Assembly (NCBI RefSeq): GCF_014534655.1
Contig: NZ_JACVVD010000012.1
Location: 113,315-177,314, forward strand
Length of the DNA stretch: 64,000 nucleotides
Origin: Paenibacillus sedimenti
Lineage (GTDB): Bacteria > Bacillota > Bacilli > Paenibacillales > NBRC-103111
Direction of reading: 5' to 3'
Shown: positions 24,814 to 33,552 of the stretch, piece by piece
Numbering within the stretch: the stretch's first letter is position 1
Layout: the number at the start of each line of letters is the position of its first letter
Program-made: the position numbers and the translations under genes
Notes under the pieces: generated by a model
What the model saw: only the letters and a program-made list of their open reading frames with translations
What the model was told of the DNA's origin: nothing
Database searches by the model: none

Positions 24814-25392
24814 ATGGCGAGAAGCAAGGAGTTTGAAGAGAACGCGGTATTGGATAAAGCGATGAGACTCTTTTGGGAACAAGGTTATGAGAAGACATCC
24901 ATGACCGATCTGGTCGAGCACATGGGAATCCATCGAAGAAGCTTGTATGATACATTTGGCGACAAACATACGCTGTTTCTAAAAGCGATGGATCGGTTTG
25001 GCGATAAAATCAACGCTGCGCTTGCAGCTGGAGTTAAACGCTCCAAGTCTGCAGCGGAAGCTCTTCAGTTTATTTTTGACTTCATCATTGATGGAGAAGT
25101 AGACTTGCCTTCCGGCTGCTTAATGGTGAATTCAGCTGTAGAATTGGCAGCGCGCGATGCAGATGTTGATGCCAAGTTCACTGAGGCGTGTACAATAGCA
25201 GAGCAGCAACTCAAGGAAATTATTCTCTGGGGGCAGCGGGACGGTGAATTTGCCACTGATTACGATGCCGGGGAAATGGCAGAATATCTGCAGAATGTTT
25301 GGGTTGGGCTAAGGGCAATGGCAAGAACCTCTGTTGCCAAAGAAAAACTTCACCGCATAGCCAATACATCGATTAAACTTATAGAAGGATAA
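24814..25392 (+). CDS. TetR family regulator of the oxidoreductase cluster
   Basis: 192 residues. Residues 8-57 form the TetR helix-turn-helix (AMRLFWEQGYEKTSMTDLVE, then LYDTFGDKHTLFLKAMDRFG). The C-terminal domain is of the TetR_C type found with aldehyde/quinone-responsive repressors. ATG 24814 follows GGGAGGG. Palindromes AGAAYGATCGTTCT before its own gene and before the oxidoreductase genes make it the likely local repressor. Confidence 0.92.
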   Translation: MARSKEFEENAVLDKAMRLFWEQGYEKTSMTDLVEHMGIHRRSLYDTFGDKHTLFLKAMDRFGDKINAALAAGVKRSKSAAEALQFIFDFIIDGEVDLPSGCLMVNSAVELAARDADVDAKFTEACTIAEQQLKEIILWGQRDGEFATDYDAGEMAEYLQNVWVGLRAMARTSVAKEKLHRIANTSIKLIEG

Positions 25393-25411
25393 TGGTTTTT
25401 TTTCTTTAAAT

Positions 25412-25509
25412 TAGAACGATTGTTCCTGAACTCGCGAGTCTCCTCTTTGCCTAAAGCTTTTTTTCCATCGTAATAATTGCTTGCACTTTTTTTAGAATGA
25501 TCGTTCTTA
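25412..25509 (+). promoter_or_regulatory. Two TetR-type operators
   Basis: GAACGATTGTTC (25414-25425) and AGAATGATCGTTCT (25494-25507), both near-perfect palindromes sharing the half site GATCGTTCT found upstream of the TetR gene. They sit in the 214-bp gap before the first oxidoreductase gene. Confidence 0.7.
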
Positions 25510-25606
25510 AATGTGAACCCGAAACAAATAACAAGAAGCTGAGCCAGCAAGGAATAGAACTGCTGCATTCAAACAAAAGATGAAGATAAGGAAGGATGGA
25601 TAAACA

Positions 25607-26638
25607 ATGTTAAACCAAAAGATGATGAGAGCGATCGGATATTACGAACCGGGGGAAGGAGTACCGCCGTTTCAGGAGGTTGAAGTGGAGAGACCGAAAG
25701 CGTCAGGAAGGGATTTGCTCGTAGCAGTGAAGGCAGTATCCGTCAATCCGTCGGATTGGCGGTCACACAAGGACAAAAAACCGGACGATTCGTCGCTTAC
25801 GATAGCCGGTCGGGATGTAGCCGGCGTGGTAGTCGAGGCAGGACCGGATTGCAATATATTCAAAGTCGGTGACGAAGTTTATTATTCTGGATCCATCATT
25901 CGCCCGGGCGGATTCAGCGAGTTTCACCTGGTCGACGAACGGATTGTCGGCAAAAAGCCTAAGAGCCTCGATTTCGCGCAGGCAGCGGCTTTACCGTTAA
26001 CAACCATTACAGCGTGGGAAGCTTATTATGAACGATTGGGTATTTCCAAAAATCCATCGGATAATGAGGGCAAAAGTATCTTGATCATCGGGGCTGCGGG
26101 GGGCGTCGGATCGATCGCGACTCAACTGGCCAAGCTTGCCGGTCTAACGGTCATCGCTACGGCCTCGCGTCCTGAATCGATCAAATGGACGAAAGAACAT
26201 GGTGCCGATCATGTTATCGATCATCATCGACCGCTTGAACCTCAACTAAAAGAGCTTGGCCTGGTTGGCGTTCCGTATATTTTTGTTTTGAATAATCCGG
26301 ATCAGCATTTGAATGAGATGAAGAAGGTGATTTTGCCGCAGGGGAAAATCTGCTCGATTTTGCCATTCGAACAGCCGGCTGAACTTGGTGAATTGTTTAT
26401 AAAAAGCGTGACGTTTGCTTGGGAATTGATGTACACTCGTTCGGCATTTCAGACGGACGATATGATTGAACAGCATCGACTGCTTAATGAAGTGTCCAAT
26501 CTTGTGGATGCAGGGAAAGTACGTACAACGATGAAAGAGCTTATCAAACCAATTAATTCCGGAAACCTGAAGGAAGCATTTCACAAGAGCCTGTCAGGCA
26601 GCACAATCGGTAAAATCGTATTAGAAGGATTTGAATAA
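25607..26638 (+). CDS. Zinc-type alcohol dehydrogenase / quinone oxidoreductase family protein
   Basis: 343 residues of the medium-chain dehydrogenase/reductase fold. GroES-like N-domain (residues 1-150) with a VKAVSVNPSDWR block, then a Rossmann domain with IIGAAGGVGSIATQLAKLAG near residue 165. It lacks the structural-zinc cysteine cluster, as expected for quinone oxidoreductase-like members (bacterial ZADH type). It likely reduces an electrophilic carbonyl or quinone with NADPH. First of three enzyme genes behind two TetR operators. Confidence 0.88.
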   Translation: MLNQKMMRAIGYYEPGEGVPPFQEVEVERPKASGRDLLVAVKAVSVNPSDWRSHKDKKPDDSSLTIAGRDVAGVVVEAGPDCNIFKVGDEVYYSGSIIRPGGFSEFHLVDERIVGKKPKSLDFAQAAALPLTTITAWEAYYERLGISKNPSDNEGKSILIIGAAGGVGSIATQLAKLAGLTVIATASRPESIKWTKEHGADHVIDHHRPLEPQLKELGLVGVPYIFVLNNPDQHLNEMKKVILPQGKICSILPFEQPAELGELFIKSVTFAWELMYTRSAFQTDDMIEQHRLLNEVSNLVDAGKVRTTMKELIKPINSGNLKEAFHKSLSGSTIGKIVLEGFE

Positions 26639-26716
26639 AAGCGCTGGGCAGACAGCAACTGGCATCAGCGATCGTTCAAGGGAATTGTTTTAAACCTATA
26701 AGATGGAGGCCGCATG

Positions 26717-27709
26717 ATGAGAGCAATGGTAATTGAAAAATACGGGAAATACCCGCTTCAGTTAGCGGATATTCCAAAGCCCGCAGTAGACGATCACGAG
26801 GTGCTGGTGGAAATCCATGCGGCTAGCGTGAACCCCCTCGATCTTCTTGTGCGGGATGGTAAATTACGTGTCCTGCTGAAATACGATATGCCCCATGTAT
26901 TAGGATATGATTTTTCGGGCGTTGTCATTCAAGCGGGACGGAAGGTTACCAGATTCAAGGTCGGGGATGAAGTATTCGGCCGACCAAGCAAGGGCGGAGC
27001 CTTCGCCGAATTTATCTCCGTGAATGAAGACGATATCGCCATAAAGCCTCGCAACCTTACCTTTGAGGAAGCGTCATCCATTCCATTGGTCGGGCTTACC
27101 TCCTATCAAGTATTGCATGAAAAATTGAAACTAAAGGCCGGGCAGAAAGTATTGATCCAAGCTGGTTCCGGCGGAGTCGGTACTTTTGCTATCCAACTTG
27201 CCAAAGCGATGGGACTTTATGTCGCAACAACGACAAGCGAAGCTGGAGCCAAATTGGTCGAGTCGCTTGGAGCCGATCGAATCATCAATTACAAAACAGA
27301 ACAATTCGATACACTGTTACAAGGTTATGATGCCGTTTTTGATACCAAAGGCGGAGAGACTCTAGAGAAGGCCTTTAAAATTGTCAAAGAGCAAGGCCAA
27401 ATCGTATCCGTCGTTGGGCCGCCCAATGCGCGCTTCGGAAAAGAGGAGAGGGTTGGCTTCGTCAAAACAAATCTACTTCGGTTGGTTGCCCGGAAGATTA
27501 CCAAGTTAGAGAAAAAATATAAGGTCAAGTACAGCTTCCTGTTTATGAAACCAAGCGGCAGACAACTGGAGATCCTTTCTGAATGGATTGAATCCGAGAA
27601 AATAAAGCCTGTTATTGATCGAGTATTTCCTTTTGAAGACACTCAAAAAGCAATGGAGTACTCCGAATCTGGCAGAGCAAAAGGGAAGATAGTCGTAAAG
27701 ATAAAGTGA
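26717..27709 (+). CDS. NADP-dependent medium-chain oxidoreductase
   Basis: 330 residues. Of two adjacent ATG codons, 26717 is better spaced (7 nt) from GGAGG. The quinone-reductase-type signature LIQAGSGGVGTFAIQLAKAM lies near residue 150; no zinc ligands are present. It follows the ZADH-like gene by 78 bp and precedes the SDR gene by 39 bp; the three likely form one TetR-controlled detoxification operon. It is not a close duplicate of its neighbour. Confidence 0.88.
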   Translation: MRAMVIEKYGKYPLQLADIPKPAVDDHEVLVEIHAASVNPLDLLVRDGKLRVLLKYDMPHVLGYDFSGVVIQAGRKVTRFKVGDEVFGRPSKGGAFAEFISVNEDDIAIKPRNLTFEEASSIPLVGLTSYQVLHEKLKLKAGQKVLIQAGSGGVGTFAIQLAKAMGLYVATTTSEAGAKLVESLGADRIINYKTEQFDTLLQGYDAVFDTKGGETLEKAFKIVKEQGQIVSVVGPPNARFGKEERVGFVKTNLLRLVARKITKLEKKYKVKYSFLFMKPSGRQLEILSEWIESEKIKPVIDRVFPFEDTQKAMEYSESGRAKGKIVVKIK

Positions 27710-27748
27710 TCGCATAACTAAAACAGACAATAAAAGGAGCATATAAAA

Positions 27749-28450
27749 ATGATTATTTCTGAACAAGTTGCATTTGTCACCGGTGCGAACCGGGGTTTGG
27801 GCCGTCATCTTGCCTTTGAACTTCTATCCAGAGGGGCTAAGGTGTATGCTGGTGCAAGAAATCCGGAGTCCGTTAACATTCCAGGTGTGATACCTGTAAA
27901 GCTTGATATTACTAACCCGCAAGAGGTAGCTGAAGCTGCTATGGTCGCTAAGGACGTTACGCTTCTGATCAACAATGCAGGCACTTCTACAGGCGCTTCT
28001 TTGCTTGACGGCGATCTCGACAAAATACAATTGGAATTTAATACCCACTTCTTTGGCACACTATCCATGACTCGTGCGTTCGCGCCTATTCTCACCAATA
28101 ATGGGGGAGGATCAATCCTGAATATTCTTTCTGCATTATCATGGTTCAGTATAGGGGGTAATGAAGGTGCTTATACGGCTGCAAAGGCAGCAGAGTGGGC
28201 ACTGACGAACGAGTTGCGCTTAAAGTTGTATCCTCAAAATGTGAGAGTGGCTGGCTTGCATGTGGGCTTTATGGACACAGACATGACGGCCGGCGTTGAA
28301 GCTCCGAAGGCCGACCCTGCCGAAATTGCAAAACTGGCTATTGATGGAATAGAGGCCAACAGCTTTGAGATTCTTGCCGATGAACTGAGCCGCAAGCTCC
28401 AAAGTGCTCTCGCTGGTGGTGTAGCTGCGTTATACCCACAGCTTACATGA
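27749..28450 (+). CDS. Short-chain dehydrogenase/reductase
   Basis: 233 residues. Cofactor motif TGANRGLG at residues 11-18, LLINNAGT at about 74-81, and catalytic YxxxK in GAYTAAKAAEWALTN. Classical SDR length and order. AAGGAG precedes the ATG. Last gene of the TetR/MDR/MDR/SDR cluster; a hairpin follows. Confidence 0.92.
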   Translation: MIISEQVAFVTGANRGLGRHLAFELLSRGAKVYAGARNPESVNIPGVIPVKLDITNPQEVAEAAMVAKDVTLLINNAGTSTGASLLDGDLDKIQLEFNTHFFGTLSMTRAFAPILTNNGGGSILNILSALSWFSIGGNEGAYTAAKAAEWALTNELRLKLYPQNVRVAGLHVGFMDTDMTAGVEAPKADPAEIAKLAIDGIEANSFEILADELSRKLQSALAGGVAALYPQLT

Positions 28451-28501
28451 GCCTAACTGTACTAATATCTTCTCTGGCGGTGGAAGGTTTCTAAACACAT
28501 T

Positions 28502-28538
28502 TGATGCCCGTGTTCCTGTTGGGACGCGGGCATATTTG
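28502..28538 (+). terminator. Terminator after the SDR gene
   Basis: ATGCCCGTG and CGCGGGCAT pair around a 13-nt loop; the T-rich tail is short. Confidence 0.6.
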
Positions 28539-28590
28539 TGACAACCATAGTAGGCACCCAAAAAGGTGTCCCTTAAAATTCGCCGTTAGA

Positions 28591-28616
28591 GTGATACGGT
28601 GAACCGTATCATAAAT
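28591..28616 (+). repeat. Second motif: perfect hairpin GATACGG-TGAA-CCGTATC
   Basis: GATACGGTGAACCGTATC is a 7-bp perfect stem with a TGAA loop, followed by ATAAATAA. Related copies: 24662, 29547, 38349, 40666, 59593. Confidence 0.7.
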
Positions 28617-28634
28617 AAGGGCAAGTTATTATAA

Positions 28635-28735
28635 TTGACAGCAACAATTAATACGTGGTAATTTCATAATAGGATAATAAAGGCAATGTAACCTTCGGGT
28701 TCAACCTCGCTGAGAAGTGGGTTGGACCCTTTTTT
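28635..28735 (+). promoter_or_regulatory. Promoter and transcription attenuator of the nucleotidyltransferase gene
   Basis: TTGACA (28635-28640) and TAATTT (28659-28664) form a promoter with an 18-bp spacer. The leader contains AAAGGCAATGTAA, a start codon directly followed by a stop, then AACC-TTC-GGGTT (28690-28701) and an overlapping terminator stem GGGTTCAACC/GGTTGGACCC (28697-28706 with 28720-28729) followed by six T. The two stems share GGGTT and cannot coexist. Antibiotic-resistance genes of Bacillota often have such ribosome-sensing leaders; this one is inferred. Confidence 0.6.
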
Positions 28736-28763
28736 ACATTTCAAAACCAGGGGAGGATTCGTA

Positions 28764-29540
28764 ATGCTGAGAACAGAATTGCTGTTACAGCGGCTCAACG
28801 AGATCGGCAAGTCGCTCGAACGCAAGGGGGGAGCTCTTTTATTACTAGGCGTTGGTTCCGTTGGGGTTGAGACAGAACGGTTGGATGAATTTTCGGATTT
28901 AGATTTCTTTGTCATTGTGAAACCGGGGGAGAAAAACAGATATATCGACCGATTGGATTGGCTCGAAGAAATACACCCTCTTGCCTATTTGTTTAAGAAT
29001 TCGGATGTTGGGTACAAAGTACTGTTCGAAGACGGTATTTTCGGGGAATACGCTGTATTCGAGGAATGGGAGCTGGCGAACGCCTCCTATACGGATGGCC
29101 GGGTCATATGGAAGGATCCGATGTATGGCAATACGGGAATCGCCAAACCTTCCAACCCGATCCCCAGCCTAAAAAATGATTCCTTGGACTTTCCTTTGAA
29201 CGAAGCCTTAACAAATCTATACGTGGGGCTCGGCCGCTATGCAAGGGGAGAGCGCCTATCCGCAACGAGGTTTGTTCAAGGTTACGCTGTGGACAGGATT
29301 CTATCCGTACTCCATCTACTGGAGCAAGAGGTGGATTACTTTCCCGACCCATTCGGGAATGAGAGGCGGTTAGAAAAGAGATACCCCCGTTTTGCGGAAA
29401 TCATAGGAGACATGATACTGGGTTACGATCATGTTCCCGAATCGGCACTTCGCATTTTAAATTTCTTAGAAGAAGTTTATCCAGTCAATCGAAGGTTAAG
29501 CGAGGAGATACGGCGATTGGCTAATCTAACTTGCCGATAG
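28764..29540 (+). CDS. Nucleotidyltransferase-domain protein, possible antibiotic nucleotidyltransferase
   Basis: 258 residues from ATG 28764, 7 nt after GGGAGG; the longer frame lies in the attenuator. The polymerase-beta-type motif is GVGSVGVETERLDEFSDLDF near residues 29-48 (GS ... D-x-D). The C-terminal half is helical, as in aminoglycoside and lincosamide nucleotidyltransferases, which inactivate drugs by adding AMP. The attenuator in its leader strengthens that idea. It could also serve a metabolic substrate. Confidence 0.75.
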   Translation: MLRTELLLQRLNEIGKSLERKGGALLLLGVGSVGVETERLDEFSDLDFFVIVKPGEKNRYIDRLDWLEEIHPLAYLFKNSDVGYKVLFEDGIFGEYAVFEEWELANASYTDGRVIWKDPMYGNTGIAKPSNPIPSLKNDSLDFPLNEALTNLYVGLGRYARGERLSATRFVQGYAVDRILSVLHLLEQEVDYFPDPFGNERRLEKRYPRFAEIIGDMILGYDHVPESALRILNFLEEVYPVNRRLSEEIRRLANLTCR

Positions 29541-29546
29541 AAACAG

Positions 29547-29670
29547 CACGGTGAAAAGTATCACAAGTAAAGTAGTTTGTTGAACTAACGGGTACTATGG
29601 TTCAATCAAAACACGGAGAAGACTGCGCGGCATTTGCTCCGTGTTTTATTATGCTAAAGGGTAGTTTAGC
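29547..29670 (+). repeat. Second motif followed by a complete E-type element
   Basis: CACGGTGAAAAGTATCACAA (29547 on) precedes TTGTTGAACTAACGGGTACT (29577 on) and GGTTCAATC, which fold back on each other. The inner hairpin is ACACGGAG/CTCCGTGT with TTTATT (29611-29650) and the right end ATGCTAAAGGGTAGTTTAGC. Confidence 0.8.
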
Positions 29671-29794
29671 GTGGAAAATGAATTACGGACGAATATTCTG
29701 AAACACAAAGAAGAACAATACGATATAGTTAATGAGTAAGGCACGACTTTCTTTTACGAGTGCTAGTTTGACAGCTGGATACAATCATGATATA

Positions 29795-29808
29795 TTTAGC
29801 TTGCTAAG
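29795..29808 (+). promoter_or_regulatory. MarR operator before the marR-type gene
   Basis: TTTAGCTTGCTAAG, 9 bp upstream of the ATG, matches three palindromes after the gene (TTTAGYNNRCTAAA). Probable autoregulation. Confidence 0.7.
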
Positions 29809-29816
29809 TAAATTCG

Positions 29817-30266
29817 ATGATAAAGGCTGAGAAAAGCAATATGGAGACAAAGGTTGACTGTGAGATTCGTGAGTTGTTCGATAAACTTTCGGCTAGAATG
29901 AGACGAGATTACAGCGAAAGTCTAAGGGAACTAAACCTACATGTCGGTCAAGATAATCTGCTCTACCGTTTATGGTCGGGTGATGGAATAACACAAATGC
30001 AGCTAAGTGAACATCTGCATTGTGAACCTCCCACCATAACCAATATGGTTAAATCACTTGAACAAAACGGGTTTATTTACCGTAAGCGTGATGAGAAAGA
30101 TGCACGAGTTATGCGTATTTTTCTAACCGACAAAGGTAAAGAGCTTGAAGAGCCAATTCGTAGCATATGGCAAAAGCATCAAGAAAAGTTGCTAGAATCG
30201 ATTTCAACTGAAGAACGACTACTTTTAAGACGGCTTATGAAGCAAATGGAGAGTAACTTGTTTTAA
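29817..30266 (+). CDS. MarR family transcriptional regulator
   Basis: 149 residues with a winged helix at about residues 35-105 (GITQMQLSEHLHCEPPTITN, then RKRDEKDARVMRIFLTDKGK). ATG 29817 has no clear ribosome binding site; an ATG nine codons in is the alternative. Its own gene and the oxidoreductase gene that follows both carry TTTAGYNNRCTAAA palindromes, so it very probably represses both. Confidence 0.9.
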   Translation: MIKAEKSNMETKVDCEIRELFDKLSARMRRDYSESLRELNLHVGQDNLLYRLWSGDGITQMQLSEHLHCEPPTITNMVKSLEQNGFIYRKRDEKDARVMRIFLTDKGKELEEPIRSIWQKHQEKLLESISTEERLLLRRLMKQMESNLF

Positions 30267-30291
30267 TAATCTCTCCTTTTCTCTGATTTTA

Positions 30292-30368
30292 TTTAGCAAG
30301 CTAAACTAATGTTTAGTATACTAATTAATTGGTCCATAAAAGTTTAAGTATTTATTTAGTAAACTAAA
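30292..30368 (+). promoter_or_regulatory. Three MarR operators before the oxidoreductase gene
   Basis: TTTAGCAAGCTAAA (30292-30305), TTTAGTATACTAAT (30312-30325) and TTTAGTAAACTAAA (30355-30368). The first and third are perfect apart from the two central bases. Confidence 0.8.
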
Positions 30369-30408
30369 TATTTATTCTTAAAAACCACAAAGGAGTAGAA
30401 AATTAACA

Positions 30409-31518
30409 ATGATGAATAAACAAAAAATTGGTGTTGGTATTATTGGTGCAAGCCCCTCAAATCCGTATAGTTGGGCGGTTAATACACACATACCTTCGAT
30501 TAAGGCGTTACCGGATGATTACGATTTGAGCGCTGTTAGCACAAGCCGTCAAACGACCGCAAAAGAAGCCGAGAAAAAGTTTGGTGCACCCGGATTCGAT
30601 AATCATCTGGATTTAATTAACCATCCTGGCGTTGATCTGGTTGTTGTCACGGTAAAGGTTCCCTATCATCATGAAATCATTTCGGCTGCGCTTGACGCAG
30701 GGAAGATGGTCTTCTCGGAATGGCCGCTCACCAATGGCCTGGATGAAGCAGAAGATTTGTCTAAACGGGCAGAAACATCCGGAATACGCACAATTGTAGG
30801 CTTACAAGCACGGTATAGTCCTGTCATTCGCTATGCAAGAGACCTCATTTCAGAGGGTTACATTGGAGATGTTCTTGGTACGACACTTGTTGGTTCAGGC
30901 ATGGGTTGGACGGGAGTTACCGACCGTTTGAATTCGTACGTCTATGATAAGGCCAACGGAGTAACGCTTCTCTCGGTTCCGATTATGCACACTTTTGACG
31001 CCCTACAGTATTTGCTGGGTGATTTCTCGACCCTGTCGGCAGAATTGGTTTCCAATCAAACAGAAGCTTTAATAGCAGATACGAATACTATAATTCCCTT
31101 CACCTCACCCAACCATGTATCGATTATGGGGACGCTGACGAAAGGCACGGCTGTGTCTGTCTTTTATCGCGGTGGAATATCTCGTGGTGAAAATATGCAT
31201 TGGGAAATCAATGGGACAAAAGGTGATCTGGTCATAACTGCACCAAGTGGTCATACCCAGTTAGCTGAATTAAAGTTGCAAGGCGGACGAATTCAAGAGA
31301 ACCGTGTAGAAGATTTAATTGTTCCTGAATCTTACTTTGCTAAACATCTACCGACAGGTATGCCAGGCAATACAGCACGTATTTATGAACAGTTCGCCAA
31401 GGACTTGCGTGAAGGCACATACAATACCCCGGATTTTGCACATGCTTTACGCCAACATAAACTTCTCAGCGCTATTGAAACTGCTTCACTTACAGGAATG
31501 AGGCAGCATTTAAACTGA
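30409..31518 (+). CDS. Gfo/Idh/MocA family oxidoreductase
   Basis: 369 residues. N-terminal Rossmann motif GVGIIGASPSNPYSWAVNTH, the family block SEWPLTN (usual form EKP), and a C-terminal alpha/beta substrate domain. Members oxidise sugars or other hydroxyl compounds with NAD(P). AAAGGAG lies 13 nt before the first ATG. It is the likely main target of the MarR protein before it. A nine-codon frame (MHSTMNERL) with its own AGAGGAG follows at 31542 and looks like the start of a lost gene. Confidence 0.88.
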   Translation: MMNKQKIGVGIIGASPSNPYSWAVNTHIPSIKALPDDYDLSAVSTSRQTTAKEAEKKFGAPGFDNHLDLINHPGVDLVVVTVKVPYHHEIISAALDAGKMVFSEWPLTNGLDEAEDLSKRAETSGIRTIVGLQARYSPVIRYARDLISEGYIGDVLGTTLVGSGMGWTGVTDRLNSYVYDKANGVTLLSVPIMHTFDALQYLLGDFSTLSAELVSNQTEALIADTNTIIPFTSPNHVSIMGTLTKGTAVSVFYRGGISRGENMHWEINGTKGDLVITAPSGHTQLAELKLQGGRIQENRVEDLIVPESYFAKHLPTGMPGNTARIYEQFAKDLREGTYNTPDFAHALRQHKLLSAIETASLTGMRQHLN

Positions 31519-31574
31519 TTTTTTTAAAGAGGAGTAATTCCAATGCATTCAACTATGAATGAACGATTGTAAAA

Positions 31575-31611
31575 GAAGAAAGCGGCGGGAAATTTCCAGC
31601 CGCTTCTTTGT
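31575..31611 (+). terminator. Terminator
   Basis: AAAGCGGC and GCCGCTTCTTT pair around an 12-nt loop. Confidence 0.7.
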
Positions 31612-31657
31612 ACATAATAAAAAAGGATCCGTCCAGGTTTAAGATGATGATAAAGAT

Positions 31658-31685
31658 TGACATCGACATAATACGTGTATATACT
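31658..31685 (+). promoter_or_regulatory. Promoter and operator of the second MarR gene
   Basis: TTGACA (31658-31663) and TATACT (31680-31685), spacer 16 bp. CGTGTATATACTCAT over the -10 box resembles the perfect palindrome GTGTATATACAC at 32176. Confidence 0.65.
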
Positions 31686-32157
31686 CATATTTATGAGAGA
31701 ACATAATTCAACTTCAGATTTTTCAGGGACGACCGATTATACAGCAGAGTGCGCTTGCTTTAATTTAAGAAAAACGTCCCGGTTCATTACCAGTTTATAT
31801 GAAGAATATTTAAGACCAGTCGGGCTTCGGGCAACCCAATTGTCTGTCCTTATGGCACTTGAACAGGCCGGATCTGTCACCATTACATCTCTCTCCGAAA
31901 TTCTTCTAATGGATCGGACCACATTGCCACGGGATCTCAAGCCGCTTGAGAGACAGGGCTGGGTGTCGATCACGGAAGGGGAGGATCGCAGGAAACGATT
32001 TATTGCTCTGACACCCGAAGGCCGGGACCTTCTTAAGCGTGCGCTGCCGTTATGGGAACAGGCGCAAATCCGTATTCGGGATTATATGGGCGATGACCGT
32101 TATAAAGGTTTGCTTGGTCAATTGTCTGATATCGTTAAGTTGAACAGGCAAGATTAA
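31675..32157 (+). CDS. MarR family transcriptional regulator
   Basis: 160 residues from GTG 31675, or 154 from ATG 31693. The latter is preferred by the promoter, which predicts transcription to begin at about 31692, so the message may be leaderless or start differently. Winged-helix region at about residues 55-125 (SVTITSLSEILLMDRTTLPR, then EGEDRRKRFIALTPEGRDLL). GTGTATATACAC-type palindromes lie at its own promoter, before the iron-sulfur gene and after it. Confidence 0.88.
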   Translation: MYILIFMREHNSTSDFSGTTDYTAECACFNLRKTSRFITSLYEEYLRPVGLRATQLSVLMALEQAGSVTITSLSEILLMDRTTLPRDLKPLERQGWVSITEGEDRRKRFIALTPEGRDLLKRALPLWEQAQIRIRDYMGDDRYKGLLGQLSDIVKLNRQD

Positions 32158-32173
32158 TTTTTTTTCACCTAAA

Positions 32174-32189
32174 AGGTGTATATACACTT
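32174..32189 (+). promoter_or_regulatory. MarR operator GTGTATATACAC
   Basis: A perfect 12-bp palindrome (32176-32187) 17 bp before the iron-sulfur protein gene. Confidence 0.7.
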
Positions 32190-32204
32190 AATGAGAAAGG
32201 ATAG

Positions 32205-33548
32205 ATGAAAGTGGCCGATATGAAAAAACATCCCACAGTTGTGCGTTACTACGAATCCTCTGCGCAATCCGCCACTCTTGACAACGAAACGCTTGATTAT
32301 GAGTGGATACGTGAATTGTGTCTTGAGGCCGGAGCTGACGATGTCGGGGTTATATCCATTGAACGCTCCGAATTGGATGATCAGCGTGATGACATTCTGT
32401 CCGCATTTCCGCATGCTAAGACAATGATCAGTTTCGTTGCCAGAATGAATCGAGAACCGATCCGCACACCAGCACGATCCCTTGCCAATATTGAATTTCA
32501 TCATACCGGCGATAAGGTAGCGGAGACAGCCCATCACATCGTGTCCGCATTGGAAGCGCGAGGGATACGGGCTTTAAATGCAGCCATGGGTTTCCCGATG
32601 GAGATGGATAAGTTTCCCGGCAAGACCTGGGTCGTTTCGCTCAAGCCTGTTGCCGTTGCGGCAGGGTTAGGCCATATGGGCATCCATCGCAACGTGATTC
32701 ATCCGAAATTCGGAAACTTCATTCTGCTTGGCGCCGTTATGATCGATGCCCGGGTCAACAAGGAAGACCGGCCGATTGACTACAACCCGTGTCTGGAATG
32801 CAAGCTTTGCGTATCTGCCTGCCCTGTGGGCGCGATCGGTGCGGACGGACAATTTAATTTTTCTTCATGCGCTACGCACAATTATCGTGAGTTTATGGGC
32901 GGTTTCAGCGACTTTGTGGAAACGGTCGTGGACAGTAAGAACTTCAAAGAGTACCGGAATGAAGTACCGATAACCGAAACGACTTCCTGGTGGCAAAGTT
33001 TGAGTTTCGGGGCTAACTACAAAGCAGCTTATTGCTTATCGGTTTGTCCGGCGGGCGATGATGTGATCGGGCCGTTTCTGAAAGACCGTAAAGGGTTCAT
33101 GAATGATATATTAAAGCCGTTGCAGGCCAAAGAGGAGACGATCTATGTAACTCCTGGCTCCGATGCGGAAGCGTATGTCATGAAACGTTTTCCCCATAAA
33201 ACGGTAAAACGCGTCGGGAATGGACTCAGACCGAACACGATCCGCCTTTTGATCACCCTGATGCCTCATGCATTCCAGCCGAAGCAGGCAACGGGTTTAA
33301 ACAGCACCTATCATTTTACATTCACCGGAGATGAAACGAGACAAACGACAATCGACATTCGTGACAATAAGCTCCAGATTAGGGACGGTTTTCACGGCAA
33401 GCCGGATATTCGGATTACGGTGGATAGCAAAACGTGGCTTAAGATCGTGGGGAAGGAAAAAAATGTGGCTGCGGCATTGTTGACAAGAAAACTGCGGATC
33501 AAAGGGAACCCCAAATTGTTGATGAAATTTGAGAAATGCTTTGCTTAA
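32205..33548 (+). CDS. QueG-like 4Fe-4S protein fused to an SCP2 sterol-carrier domain
   Basis: 447 residues. The first 300 resemble epoxyqueuosine reductase/reductive-dehalogenase-type proteins, with a ferredoxin motif CLECKLCVSACPVG near residues 196-209 and further cysteines in FSSCATHNY and YCLSVCPAG for a second cluster. Residues 355-447 form an SCP2-like lipid-binding domain (DETRQTTIDIRDNKLQIRDG). The pairing suggests reduction of a hydrophobic substrate held by the SCP2 part; this is inference. It is controlled by the MarR-type operator just upstream. Confidence 0.75.
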   Translation: MKVADMKKHPTVVRYYESSAQSATLDNETLDYEWIRELCLEAGADDVGVISIERSELDDQRDDILSAFPHAKTMISFVARMNREPIRTPARSLANIEFHHTGDKVAETAHHIVSALEARGIRALNAAMGFPMEMDKFPGKTWVVSLKPVAVAAGLGHMGIHRNVIHPKFGNFILLGAVMIDARVNKEDRPIDYNPCLECKLCVSACPVGAIGADGQFNFSSCATHNYREFMGGFSDFVETVVDSKNFKEYRNEVPITETTSWWQSLSFGANYKAAYCLSVCPAGDDVIGPFLKDRKGFMNDILKPLQAKEETIYVTPGSDAEAYVMKRFPHKTVKRVGNGLRPNTIRLLITLMPHAFQPKQATGLNSTYHFTFTGDETRQTTIDIRDNKLQIRDGFHGKPDIRITVDSKTWLKIVGKEKNVAAALLTRKLRIKGNPKLLMKFEKCFA

Positions 33549-33552
33549 TAAG

